NCBI GenBank assembly: GCA_023053575.1
Contig: JAKZAP010000001.1
Span: 31,204,533-31,268,532 of the forward strand
DNA: 64,000 nucleotides
Reading direction: 5' to 3'
Source of the DNA: Branchinecta lynchi
Lineage: Eukaryota; Arthropoda; Branchiopoda; Anostraca; Branchinectidae
The notes beneath the pieces were generated by a model. That model searched no databases. It saw only the letters and a program-made list of their open reading frames with translations, and was not told the origin of the DNA. The position numbers and the translations under genes are program-made. Each line of letters starts with the position of its first letter. The stretch's first letter is position 1. This document shows, one piece after another, positions 55,601-64,000 of this stretch.

Positions 55601-58600
55601 TTCCGGTTGCCCCCTCCAGCTCCCCCCAAAAGTCACCGGATCCGGTCCGGATTTTAAGTGGGTCGTCTGAGACATGAGGTCGTTCCAAATATCAAGTTTC
55701 ATCGAGATCCGATCACCCGTTCAAAAGTTAAAAATACCTCAAGATTCCGGATTCCCCCTCCCTCCACTCCCCCCACGGTGCTCGGATCGGGGAAGTGACA
55801 ATTTCCAACTTAATCATTTGGGGTCCCTGATATGCCTGCCAAGTTTTATCATCCTAGCTTATGTGGAAGTGCCCGAACTAGCAAAACCTGGACAGACCGA
55901 CGGACGGACAGAAATTGCGATCGCTACATGGCACTTGGCCGAAGGGCAAGTGCCATAAAAATCAGCTGACATATCCGTTTTGCACTATCAAATATGAGCT
56001 GCGATCCCTCTCGAGCTGAAACAGAAAGGCAAAGATTTTCCACAAGTTCGTTTTCCAACTTCAGCGGCTTTGAGCCTGAAATGCCAAGAATGGCCGAAAT
56101 GTAGCTCTATTAACATTCAGCTGACGTATCCGTTTCGCACTATCAAATATGATTACCACGGCTACGGGGTTGAGCTAAATGTTGGCAAAATTATGTTTGC
56201 ATATAAGGTTGATTTGGTATATTTTGATTTTGGAAATAAAAAGGTGAACAATGAGAAAAGCTAAAAAAAAAAGATCACATTACAAATTTCCTGCCCACCC
56301 TTCTCTTATATGTTGCAGACTTTCCGACAATGTGACCACCGTCACCTCAGCTGACAAAGACGGAAAATATATGTAGTAAGATTAATATATATGACAGCAT
56401 ACATATTTAAACTTTTATCAACAATCTTACCCAACAATCTCTCTCTTTTAATTCTTTTATAGGAAACATGGCACAGAGATGTTCTTATCATCCAGAACAG
56501 CCTTACCGAAGATGCGGTTAATGCTGAATCGATCAATAGTTTCAAGTGCATTGTTCATGGGATTTTTAACTCTGATCAGTTCGACTACTCAAAATGTCTT
56601 AGAGTCATTTAGAGGCGAAAGCATTTTCTCTTGCTTTGTATTATTATTATTTTAGAAACAAATGAAACACTTCCCGCCTTCTAAATTCAATAGCACTGCG
56701 ACGCAGGGAAAATAACTGACGACGTTGGAAAAATACCATCAGGAAAAGAGCGATGACGAGCCCTCAACGTTCCTTGATGCTAGTGATACTTCGCACTGAC
56801 GAATTGTCATAAGGATCCACAATTTGATAGCGATTTGCCTGAAATGTATATGTATCGTAAGTGGACAGTTTTGTGATTCTTTTATTTGTAATTTACTCGT
56901 CGGTAACGGCAGAGATAAAGAAACTAAAATACCACAATAATAAACAACTGACAAGACTGAAGAAAAACTACGCCTCGGGAGAAACTAGTTGAAACAGTAT
57001 CAAATGGCAAAGGTTTACCCATAAATGAAATTAGGCATAACACAGAGCACGTTCCACCCTTCTAACAATAGTAACTATTAGTTACTATTTCCGTTCCAAC
57101 CTCACCAGAGTTACTAGGCTGACCGTTCCAACCTTCTCGAAATAATAACTATTTGCTTACCCTGCTCAGGAGCGTAGTAAGCGTGGTAACTAAGGATCTC
57201 TGTAACGTGATTGGCTGGATTTTCCCGTGGAGCGATATAACCAAAAATGCGTTCCAGCCTTGATGCAAAATTCGTGATGTGACTACGTAAGTAGGGTGGA
57301 ACACGCTCAGTAGGATCAGAACTGTGAAAGATAAAAACTACAGATATTCCATCACTACCTTCAAGAGCTGCACATCTCTCTGCTGGGCATTGCGTATCCT
57401 CTCCATATCCCTCCTGAACCTCGACTCTTTAACTGGGAAGCCTCCCAGGTCTGCGATCACAGATCCGGGCTCAGCTCCAACATCTTCGACGAAAACTCTC
57501 CCGAAAAGATCCAACGTCAGCCGCCAGCGGCCCAATAGCATATCGCTCGGGACACCTTTCCCAAACGCCGAGGGGAAGAGGGGTTTTTGAACGGGGCGCG
57601 AGGTTTCGACGGTAACGTGGGCACTGACTTCTTGAGCAAGAGGTGGTGCCGCTGACGGCTCCTCAGTGACCATGGCGGCGTCAGATTGGGAAGTAGTACC
57701 TGAAAGCAAAAACAATTAAAGGATCCCTCGCACTATTTACGCTTCAACTTACGGTATTTTAAAATATTTGAATACTTTAAAACTAGGCTCTGCTTTCAAC
57801 AATAACCCACGGTTTTGGCTGTTTTTAAGCAATTTCTGAGACCCGTTGACTTACAGCGAAAACAGGGAAACAACTTACATAACTAGTTTTTCTGATGGAA
57901 AAACTTCCGGCAGACAACCGTCAACAGCCTGATACACATGGAAGAAAAATTGGGGTCTCCGGTTTAGAAATATACGGAGTGATTGTAATACAAAGCAAGA
58001 GAAAAGGCTTTCGCCTCTAAATAACTCTTAAGAAATTTTGATCTATATAACTTTGAGAAATTTGTGACAAGGGCGGAACCGAAGATTATGGAATTATGGA
58101 AGTAGGTTGCGCTAGTATTATAGGTAAGACAGGTCCTCTAGTAGCAATCACTCAACTCGAGTAGCTTCAGGCAAGTCATTTCATAATCTACACGAACAGT
58201 GCGACGGGGTGGCATATGGCTGCAGACACCAGGGTGGAACCGAAGATACGAGTCTTAAGAGACCCGCAATACAGCATGGCCCGCTTCATCGACACGAAAA
58301 TGAGTGGTCCCATTGAACATAACAGGCCACGCATCAGTCGCGCAGAAGGGAGCCCTCACAAATGGCTCCTTTTCAGACACGCCTCTGTCCTGATAAACAG
58401 AAGGATCAGGAATTAAAGGAGTCGACTCTGAGACATTCTGGCATTTTCAAAGTCTGGATTATCCACATTCAAAGTCGCTAGTTCGAAAGAGCAAAGACCG
58501 ACCGAGGCACCATCGAGTGGCGAAATCCGGACTTGCATGGCTGGGCACTCTCAACACAGCACCCAGTCCGAAAATCAAGAAAATAGAAAAACAGCGAAAT

Positions 58601-61600
58601 ATTTGGTAACATCTATTTATCTCAGTTACTTTTTTGACGATTTTCCCATCATTTCTGTTCAGAAACCCGCATTGTTTTCAAGAAAAAATTTTCAAATAGA
58701 AGCACAGCGATTATTATTAAACTTACAAAAATGGTAGATTGTGCTTCCGTTCCGGAGTAGGCGATCGTTAACTCTGATACAGGATCATTTTTGCTTGAAT
58801 TTTCGTGAGTGGATTTATTTATTCTTTATTTCCATAATAGCACAACATAATATGGCTAGCAGAGGATCGTCATGATGTAACACATGTCAGGAGCAGTGGC
58901 GCACTATGTATACAGTATATGATGATAATGAATAGGCCTACAAAGTATAATACATGTCACACAACAAGGATTAAAATGAGAGATAATTTAAGGATTAAAA
59001 TGAGAAACAAAATAAGATAAGAACGATGATAAATATCGGTCAGACGAATTTATTAGGGGCGAGGTAATTTGAAACCGATTTTTTTGTTCAATTTTTGGGA
59101 TATACCTATGACATCGCAAAAGTAGTCCGTCTGTCCGCACGATAACTCGCGAGGGGATTTAGATATTTTGATGAAACTTGGTGGGAGGATTCTTTGGGTG
59201 AAAATAAAGGTCAAGTTCAAAGATGGGCTCTGTAGCTCTATATTTGAGAGTGCTAGTCCTCAAAAATTAAGGGACAAACAAAATATTTTTAAACAGCTAA
59301 TGTGATAGTCGATTATGGGGTGGTGAACCATTTTCTTGTCGGACAAGTAGTTCGTCCGGAATCCGGTAAAAAACGGAAAGTTTGTTAAAAGTAAAAGTTT
59401 CGTTTGAAGTTGATTAAATGTTCGGTTGAAGGGTAAGAAGACATGCTGAACACGATGGTGAAAACCATTTTCTCGCCGGACAACTAGTTCGCCAGGAATC
59501 CGACCAAAACCGGAAAGTTTGTTAAAAGCGAAAGTTTTATCTGAAGTTGATGAGGTGACAGACGTAGGGGTAAGAAGAGACGCTGTATGTGACAGTCATT
59601 TTTTAACGGGACATATAATTAGTCTGGAATCCGGTTGTAACAGGAATTTTTTTTCAAGTCAAGTTTTATTTAAAGTTGATTAGATGTTCTTTATAGGGAT
59701 AAAAAGATCAGCTGGATTCGTTTCTGAATTTTTCTTTTTTTTGCTGGACTAGCAGTTCGCTCGGAATTCGGGCAAAACCGGAAATTTGGCAGAAGCAAAG
59801 TAGGAAAATTTGATCAGTATCGTCAAAATAGATATGACTTATGCAGGTATATCTGAACTTGTTTTCTCTGATGATTAGCCTGGATCTGGCGAAGACAAGA
59901 CCTAATTCTCTGGATCAAATATTAGACTTTTGGGATCCCATCGACACCTTTGGTCGTGTTAGTGTAGTGATGGGCTAGCAAAAATAATTAAGTACCACTG
60001 TGTCATGGCTATCAACAGTACCGATCGACCGGTACCAGTTTTGCCTCCTTCCTTTTTCGTCATGATAAATCAACTCCTTCAAATCACGACAACACTAACC
60101 TGGTAGTTGACCATCGCTGATCGACCCCAGGTTCACGATCTTAGGCGATTCACTCTGAGGTTGTGACGAGCCGGCACGGACGATAACGCTTTTCAACGGA
60201 GGTCTCTCAGCCGAAGCAGGAGGAGTGCTCGTAATTTTCCTCGGCGAGACAATGATGGGCGCTCGTGCAGGAGAGGAGGTTGAGACGGCGGATGAGACAG
60301 CTGAGGGCTCTTCGGCTGACAGCGGCGTGGACTGCCGGTCAGCGCCAAATTTACTGACGTCATCCTCCTTGGCCCTATCGACCTCAGCGCTTGAACCTAC
60401 GAGGAGTTCCAAATAAAGATAAACAAACATGCCTAACTAATAACTAAAATAGCCTTTTGCCTCTATATGAATGAATGAATCTTTTGATTTACCCACTTCT
60501 ATAAAATAGAAATAGAGGAGTACATAGACAAGAGAAAGAACACAGCTTAAATTCGAACAGAAATTTACACTTTAAACAAACAGACCGTGATGCGGACAAA
60601 ACGCCTCGACGGACAGATTCCTATGCAGCTCGTCAAGTTTAACAGCTGTATTTGTTACTGAAAATTTCTTTATCATTTTTCGGTTTTTATACCAAATTGG
60701 CAATTAGAGGAGGAAAAAAAAAAAAAAATGCCATGGGCTTGTCTGAAAAACTATCTTTTTAAGTTCTTCTGGCGTAGAAATAATAGCCGCATTCGTTTTC
60801 GTCGTTGGTCCTTGTTGGTACGAAGAACGTCGTTTAAATATTTTCATATTAGTGTTTTGTTTGGCACGTTCTGTAAACGTCATTCCACGAACGAAGTTGA
60901 TACGAAAACGTTATTAGTCGAACTAACTTAATATTTGCAACAGCAGCTATAATAAAGTACTAAAATGGATTTTAGCATAACAGGGCCAATGTTTTTAAAC
61001 TTGGTTTACAAGTTTAATTTGTTTTGTCGAGAACATTCGCGCCTAATTACTGAACGGAGATTTGGAACTGACTTTCCGGCTCAGTTCGTCGTTTTAGGAA
61101 CGACGAATGAAACGGCGGTTCAAACGTACAAAGAAAACTCCTTAGTTTCGTTTATGCAGATACCATGGTATCTGTTACCACGGCAACTGGATCTACAATT
61201 AGTCGTTTTTGCAATTATCGTGGTATCTGATACGCGGTTGCTCTGCAAACGACTATTGCCGAAATTACGCTTTTCGAGGTCATCCCAAAAGAAAAACTGA
61301 TATCCAGTTACACCACTAAGTGCTAAACTTCTTTCTCACCAATCTGACAAAATTTGATGAAAGTGAGATGGCTTTTTTTTTTTACCACGACCAGTTACCA
61401 CGGTCGGACCGTAGTATCTGAATATCAGATACCACGATAACTGCCCGGATACCATGATAACTGCAAAAACGACTTTAGACCGTGATATCAGATACCATGG
61501 TATCTGCAAAAACGCAACTCTTATTCTCGGCAGTTCAACGCTGTCCACGAACGGCATTGTAGAGAGAACGCTTGTAGTAGAACGACGGTTGGAACGGCCA

Positions 61601-63786
61601 ACCGTAGGACGAAAATGAACGCAGCTAATGAAAGGAATTTGTCAAAGCATCGACATAATCACTTATTGATAGAGCGGCGTTCCAATCGCTCACCAGCGAG
61701 GTCCCGAACTACGTTTGGCCAGTATTTTCATTAGCGCCAGACACACAGACTGGAATCACGACGACAGGCCGTTATTGTTGAAGCTCTGAAGTGTCTCAGA
61801 AGAACACCGCCATAACAGCTGTTACAAATCCTGGAACGCTCGATCAAATGGCCCCATCGAAATGCCTATAGGTAAATAATAACGGGCGGTATACATAGAA
61901 ACAAATAACAAGGGTTCCAAATCGTTTTCCATGATCTAAAATGACACAGTGAACGGGAAAGCTTTGTACTATAGTTGTATTAAGCTGAAAATGCTCTCTA
62001 CTATGCATTTGATACTGTTTAGCGATTCAGCATTGACTGCATCTTCTGTAAAGGCACGGGCCAAGAACTATGTTTCCAAGTCTAACTTTGGGCATATACC
62101 CGCTCATATTATTTACGAAGCTCGATCCCAGGTTTTTGCACGGCATGCGGGCTGATAACTGAGGTTCTTATCATCGTCGGTCCTTGACGAAAGTCAAGTC
62201 AAAGGCCCTATTGGGCCTCAAGCGCTGTCTGTAACTCTCAGAGAAATTTGTAAGTAGTTTTAAGTAATCGTTATAATCATTTTGAATGTTTTTTTTTGTA
62301 TTGCCATGGCCCCGTGCTTTTAGAGTAATAAATATCATATCACATCATATCATATTAGTTTTTCAAACTTGACCCTACTATACGTTTCCTTGGTTTCCGC
62401 AAGAGCGCAGCTACAACAGCGGCAGCTGATGCTCTGCGCAACCTACTTTAGAACAGATTCATAGCTGATTAGCTCTTACTGAAAGAGCGATCAAGGAAGC
62501 ACGCAGGAAGTAATCGGTTCTTGGTTCGCCATACAGTACTGTCATAAGTTTGATAACAGATAACACATATTTTCGCATCCTTGTGTGTGGGTGATGGAAA
62601 TATTTATGTCCAACATAACATACATTCAAATAATGCATATAACGGATACGTCAGCTACGATGCTTTAGCAGCGATATTTCAGCCCTTCTCGGCAAGGGTC
62701 CTCGTCAGACTGTCAATCTTCAGGGTCAACGTCTGAGAAGGAAACAAACCTACAATAATCCAATATAACGTTTAACACAAGGATGCGGAACCATTTGTTA
62801 TCTGTTATCAAACTTCTGGCAATGCAGGCAGACTAAACAAAGGTGAAAAAAGATCAAGCTATCAAAGGACCCGTATGGCTCTTGGAACAATGACTCTTAA
62901 AGGACACCCGAATGTGGAGTATTCGAAGTATCATCCCAATCTGTACGACTTCCTTGAACATCGCCTGCAGAAATCCCCATCCAAATACGAAATAGTGTTT
63001 CCAAGCTACGACTTTTGCTCCATTTTGCATCTGTCCTTATTGCAGTACGGAACAATTTTAGAAATGAACAAATGTCTCCAATCAACCGTTCTTCTGGAAT
63101 ATCTTTTAACCAGTAAGCCCAAACGTATATCTGGAAGAAATTCCAATACGATCCGGCCAGCGCTGTTCAAGATTTGAATGAATTGCGCTTTTTGTCTTGG
63201 AGTCTGCATGTCCACACCTCCAGAAACAAACATCCTTATTTTGAAAACGTCACGCTCAGGAGAAGTATGTTGTCCGTGGCCATGTCTGTAAATGCATTCA
63301 CCATGGTGTGTTCAAGTATGGTTTCGTTGTTCCGGTGTCTATTAAGGACGTTTCGTAGATGGAGTGAAGGATTGCTGTTACACAAAGGAAAGCTGTGCAG
63401 GAACAGTTCAAGAACTTACCAGGGTAAGGTGGTGGAGGGCGGTTCGGAGTCGTGACAACTGCTTCACTTTTTTCACGGCTTTTCATTGACAGGCCGAGTT
63501 TCACCGGTGCTGAATCGAAGGCTATGCTTCCAGAGTAGGAGACGGCCTGCCGCGGCATTCCAAACATCTCTTCTCTTCGACCACCAGGGTGGAGAAGATG
63601 TGGCTGCTCGGCAAGAGGTAAGGCCTCATTGAGGGGGGTCTTGATGGGGTCCTGAGCAGCACAACCCAGGCACAGGGTTGACTCGGAGCGACGGAAGAAC
63701 GGATGTTTCTTCCCTCGTTGGTCATCCTCTTCGTTCTCAAAGGCGTTGCTAACTTCATCGTCAAGATCGGCGTTCTCATTTTCGTC
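43419..63786 (-). CDS. UBR5: UBR5/hyd HECT E3 ubiquitin ligase, C-terminal 875 residues (5' truncated by window)
   Basis: Eight exons in matching phase: 63786-63420, 60396-60100, 57699-57359, 52968-52735, 50631-50280, 47597-47153, 45634-45256, 43631-43419. UBR5 (fly hyd) is a very large E3 ligase; metazoan forms carry UBA, UBR-box, MLLE and HECT domains. Seen: HPFFRRSES region, [15 protein letters not shown] block ([28 protein letters not shown]), [20 protein letters not shown] at the start of the HECT-linked region, MLLE domain (about residues 455-530, with KITGMLLEL), HECT N-lobe ([29 protein letters not shown]) and C-lobe ([27 protein letters not shown]). The catalytic cysteine is codon 43517-43515. 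The C-terminus TKNFGFV is standard for the family. N-terminal UBA/UBR parts lie beyond 64000. Intact. Confidence 0.97.
43721..44056. mobile_element. AGTTGCGTTTT-family MITE, copy 2
   Basis: Ends agttgcgtttttgcagata and ctgcaaaaacgcaaac with AAT on both sides. The interior repeats cgtggtatctgataccacgg palindromes. In the last UBR5 intron, 90 bp from the last exon. Confidence 0.75.
44057..44845. other. UBR5 last intron, middle part
   Basis: No gene or clear repeat recognised. Confidence 0.4.
44846..45226. mobile_element. inverted-repeat element rich in GTGTGGCACAC words
   Basis: Ends aggcgtttctgcgcgac and gcacggaaaaacacct are imperfect inverted repeats. The interior repeats cacacttccgagtgtt, ctgtgtgccacac and reverse forms. 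It ends about 30 bp from the UBR5 exon U7 donor. Confidence 0.55.
45256..45634 (-). CDS. UBR5: UBR5 exon U7 (HECT)
   Basis: Acceptor tttttgcttccag, donor TTG|GTAAGT; 379 nt. Encodes [43 protein letters not shown] and [12 protein letters not shown], standard HECT sequence leading into the C-lobe. Confidence 0.97.
45768..45900. repeat. fold-back family F1, single diverged arm
   Basis: Contains cagcccaagctgact, ggatacgtcagctac and atttcggcccttcttggcaa. Confidence 0.7.
46172..46648. mobile_element. GTTTAACYGAAAA-ended element, copy 3
   Basis: Ends aagtttaactgaaaaccca and ccctattcggctaaacctta. Abuts the TTAA element at 46651. Diverged relative to the other copies. Confidence 0.6.
46651..47102. 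mobile_element. TTAA-flanked 452-bp element, copy 2
   Basis: TTAA at 46647-46650 and 47103-47106; matches 13544-13996 throughout. Ends about 45 bp from UBR5 exon U6 donor. Confidence 0.75.
47153..47597 (-). CDS. UBR5: UBR5 exon U6 (HECT N-lobe)
   Basis: Donor TTCAG|GTGAGC. Two acceptors 6 nt apart (exon start 47597 or 47591) are both in frame and would differ by two residues. 445 nt. Encodes [40 protein letters not shown] and [13 protein letters not shown]. An acidic linker (EDDDERLED) precedes the lobe. Confidence 0.95.
47598..48700. other. UBR5 intron stretch
   Basis: AT-rich with (TATA)-like tracts at 48030-48085 and a short inverted repeat acgaaagacggtacagacgt/ctttcgtctgtac at 48113-48147. 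No gene. Confidence 0.4.
48701..49340. mobile_element. GTTTAACYGAAAA-ended element, copy 4, with nested F1 arm
   Basis: Ends aagtttaactgaaaagcc and cttttcggttaaccttt. Reverse-sense match to 28932 and 30130. A fold-back F1 arm occupies 48780-48912. Confidence 0.75.
49671..50171. mobile_element. 501-bp element with ACTT duplication and subterminal repeats
   Basis: Ends cgctacacaggaatgaaact and agtttcatttcagtgtagcg; ACTT at 49667-49670 and 50172-50175. Each end carries tandem copies of a ~34-bp phrase (gaaactatcctacgtccaaa, reverse ttggacgtaggatagtttca): two on the left, four on the right. Lies 109 bp from UBR5 exon U5. Confidence 0.8.
50280..50631 (-). CDS. UBR5: UBR5 exon U5 (MLLE/PABC domain)
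   Basis: Acceptor ttccttcag, donor GCGA|GTAAGG; 352 nt. After a basic Ser-rich linker it encodes the MLLE domain: [40 protein letters not shown]. The MLLE fold, shared with poly(A)-binding protein, binds PAM2 peptides. Confidence 0.96.
50722..51570 (-). pseudogene. 5'-truncated LINE (C-terminal RT part, open frame)
   Basis: Frame 51550-50900 (216 aa) encodes [40 protein letters not shown] and ends [16 protein letters not shown]. The polymerase motifs are missing. The 3' tail is ttgaattgaattgaa repeats (50722-50750, minus sense). Not the same subfamily as the 53825 copy. Confidence 0.8.
51571..52411. other. UBR5 intron stretch
   Basis: No gene recognised; the small minus frame at 52404-52207 (Pro/Ser/Cys-rich) has no splice context that fits UBR5. 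Confidence 0.4.
52414..52710. mobile_element. TTAA-flanked MITE (AGGACC ends), copy 1
   Basis: TTAA at 52410-52413 and 52711-52714; ends aggacccctcgc and acaggtcct. It ends 25 bp from UBR5 exon U4. Related to 57720-58136. Confidence 0.8.
52735..52968 (-). CDS. UBR5: UBR5 exon U4
   Basis: Acceptor tttttgtttcag, donor CAG|GTAATT; 234 nt, phase 0 both ends. Encodes [20 protein letters not shown] and [20 protein letters not shown], nearly identical to other animal UBR5. Confidence 0.96.
53032..53198. repeat. fold-back family F1, diverged copy
   Basis: Contains ggacacgtcagctacgat, atttcggcccttcttggcaa and a reversed cttgccaagaatttaagggc. Confidence 0.7.
53200..55958 (+). mobile_element. 281-bp tandem-repeat element, copy 4, interrupted by LINE
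   Basis: 5' end caagagctacgagctcatat; five units with gtgtcttccc at 53280, 53561, 54981, 55262 and 55546 (period 281-284 once the LINE is removed). The units are almost identical, implying recent expansion. 3' end gacagaccgacggacggaca then hairpin 55929-55955 (tggcacttg/caagtgcca). Confidence 0.85.
53825..54970 (-). mobile_element. 5'-truncated LINE with intact RT reading frame
   Basis: The frame 54970-53969 (333 aa to stop) starts inside RT motif A ([11 protein letters not shown]) and keeps [31 protein letters not shown] (YVDD), [20 protein letters not shown] and the [10 protein letters not shown] end. The 3' tail is atcaaatcaaaatca-type repeats. It sits in the third unit of the 281-bp array; about 4 bp of target (ctag) appear lost and no clear target duplication is seen. 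Endonuclease and 5' half are missing, so not autonomous. Confidence 0.88.
55965..56150. repeat. F1-related fragment beside duplicated UBR5 intron/exon bit
   Basis: Contains catatccgttttgcactatca and tgacgtatccgtttcgcact, and between them a copy of sequence from 52950-53015 (see finding). Confidence 0.6.
56151..57051. other. UBR5 intron stretch
   Basis: Includes a segment near 56500-56550 (gattcagcattaaccgcatc in minus sense) that matches the LINE remnant at 62010-62050; otherwise unclassified. Confidence 0.4.
57052..57309. mobile_element. inverted-repeat element (AGCGTGTTCCATCC type), copy 3
   Basis: Ends agcacgttccaccc and gggtggaacacgct, flanked by CAG on both sides; interior attagttactatttccgttc as in 20940 and 24126. 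Ends 50 bp from UBR5 exon U3. Confidence 0.75.
57359..57699 (-). CDS. UBR5: UBR5 exon U3
   Basis: Acceptor tttttgctttcag, donor AAG|GTAGTG; 341 nt. Ends with the conserved block [40 protein letters not shown] and [18 protein letters not shown]. The first 40 residues are a variable linker. Confidence 0.95.
57720..58136. mobile_element. TTAA-type MITE (AGGACC ends), copy 2
   Basis: Left TTAA at 57716-57719; right end aggtcct without TTAA. Matches 52414-52710 (ctcgcactatttac, tacggtattttaaaatattt) plus an extra ~100 bp. Its left edge is 20 bp from the UBR5 exon U3 acceptor side. Confidence 0.7.
58137..59085. other. UBR5 intron stretch
   Basis: Unclassified; possible LINE/SINE tail words (ttatttccataatagcac) near 58820. 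Confidence 0.35.
59090..59960 (+). repeat. 136-bp tandem-repeat element, copy 3
   Basis: Starts tttttgggatatacctatga, passes gtccgtctgtccgcacg, then about four to five units with ccggaaagtttgttaaaagt and agacatgctgaacacgatgg. It is the reverse complement of the 35620 copy. Confidence 0.8.
60100..60396 (-). CDS. UBR5: UBR5 exon U2 (low-complexity linker)
   Basis: Acceptor ctcctcgtag, donor CCAG|GTTAGT; 297 nt with entry and exit phases fitting its neighbours. Encodes a Ser/Pro/Ala-rich disordered linker (for example [17 protein letters not shown]). Little conservation expected; the call rests on phase, splice sites and position. Confidence 0.8.
60397..61143. other. UBR5 intron stretch
   Basis: Contains an A-run at 60716-60728 and a short frame at 60728-60931 with no recognisable homology. 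Confidence 0.35.
61144..61519. mobile_element. AGTTGCGTTTT-family MITE, copy 3
   Basis: Ends agtttcgtttatgcagata and atctgcaaaaacgcaact with CTT on both sides. The interior matches 43721-44056 in reverse (ggttgctctgcaaacgac). Confidence 0.75.
61949..62360 (+). pseudogene. LINE 3' remnant
   Basis: Tail aataaatatcatatcacatc at 62329-62356 like that at 5900. Upstream text gattcagcattgactgcatc is shared with 56500. No intact frame. Confidence 0.45.
62618..62765. repeat. fold-back family F1, single arm
   Basis: Contains ggatacgtcagctacgat, atttcagcccttctcggcaa and gtcaatcttcagggtcaac. Confidence 0.75.
62901..63341. mobile_element. TTAA-flanked MITE (AGGACACC ends), copy 2
   Basis: TTAA at 62897-62900 and 63342-63345; matches 21417-21768 with about 90 extra bases in the middle. 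Ends 78 bp from UBR5 exon U1. Confidence 0.8.
63420..63786 (-). CDS. UBR5: UBR5 exon U1 (first visible)
   Basis: Acceptor ttgcttttccag, donor CCTG|GTAAGT; 367 nt, phase 0 start. Encodes an acidic run ([20 protein letters not shown]), [30 protein letters not shown] and a variable Pro-rich tail; matches the UBR5 region well ahead of the MLLE domain. Confidence 0.92.
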
Positions 63787-64000
63787 CTGGAAAAGCAAAT
63801 GAAATAACAAAATACATTCGAATAACTTTACATTTTTGTGGTAAGCATTGTCACATCAACGTGCCGGCCAGTTTTCGAGTATCGAAAATCTGTAAACTTT
63901 TGCAAAATCTGTACTGGGTTTGGCGAAGGAAGTTGATACAATTGGCATTGCGGCTAGACAGCTCTTTACGCAAAAAGGCTTAAATTTCACGAAGATGATA
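63787..64000. other. UBR5 intron at window edge
   Basis: No coding sequence recognised; the gene continues upstream beyond the window. Confidence 0.5.

Noticed and set aside
53200..55958. CRISPR-like spaced repeats
   Set aside because: The repeat units are contiguous 281-bp tandem copies without short repeats and unique spacers, and the genome is animal.

Overview
The window is a metazoan nuclear DNA segment. It carries parts or all of three intron-rich protein-coding genes, set in introns and spacers packed with transposon remnants. Splice sites are GT-AG, the exons are 77-445 bp, and the protein families (parvin, UBR5, CRAL-TRIO) are animal genes. The abundance of small inverted-repeat elements, 5'-truncated LINEs and tandem-repeat-bearing elements suggests an invertebrate, but I cannot name the species or phylum.

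Layout. (1) Positions 1-3816 hold a fold-back element, a decayed LINE with a poly(A) tract, and small repeats. (2) Positions 3817-7864, + strand: the last four visible exons of a CRAL-TRIO lipid-transfer protein (CRALBP / alpha-TTP / clavesin type); its 5' exons are not seen. (3) Positions 7865-10043: spacer between this gene and parvin, which converge. (4) Positions 10044-43212, - strand: a complete parvin gene. Ten phase-compatible exons give a predicted 540-residue protein, of which the last 363 residues match the length and order of ordinary parvins and the first 177 form an extra low-complexity N-terminus. Its introns hold most of the repeats. (5) Positions 43213-43418: only 206 bp separate the parvin ATG from the stop codon of the gene upstream. 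(6) Positions 43419-63786 and beyond the window end, - strand: the last eight exons (875 residues) of the UBR5/hyd E3 ubiquitin ligase, with an MLLE (PABC) domain and a full HECT domain including the catalytic cysteine.

Repeats. At least eight LINE fragments are present, and one (53825-54970) keeps an open reverse-transcriptase frame with a YVDD active site. Inverted-repeat elements can be sorted by their target duplications: TA, 3 bp, 4 bp (ACTT), TTAA, 5 bp (TGATA / TAAAA) and 8 bp. Three families carry internal tandem arrays (about 281, 136 and 145 bp). A much-dispersed fold-back family has about ten copies. Many elements are nested, and several TTAA-type elements end within 20-80 bp of splice sites.

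Parvin (integrin-ILK-PINCH adhesion complex) and UBR5 (nuclear/cytoplasmic ubiquitin ligase) have no known shared pathway; their tight head-to-tail packing is the most unusual gene-level feature. I saw no RNA gene, CRISPR array or prokaryotic-type operon.
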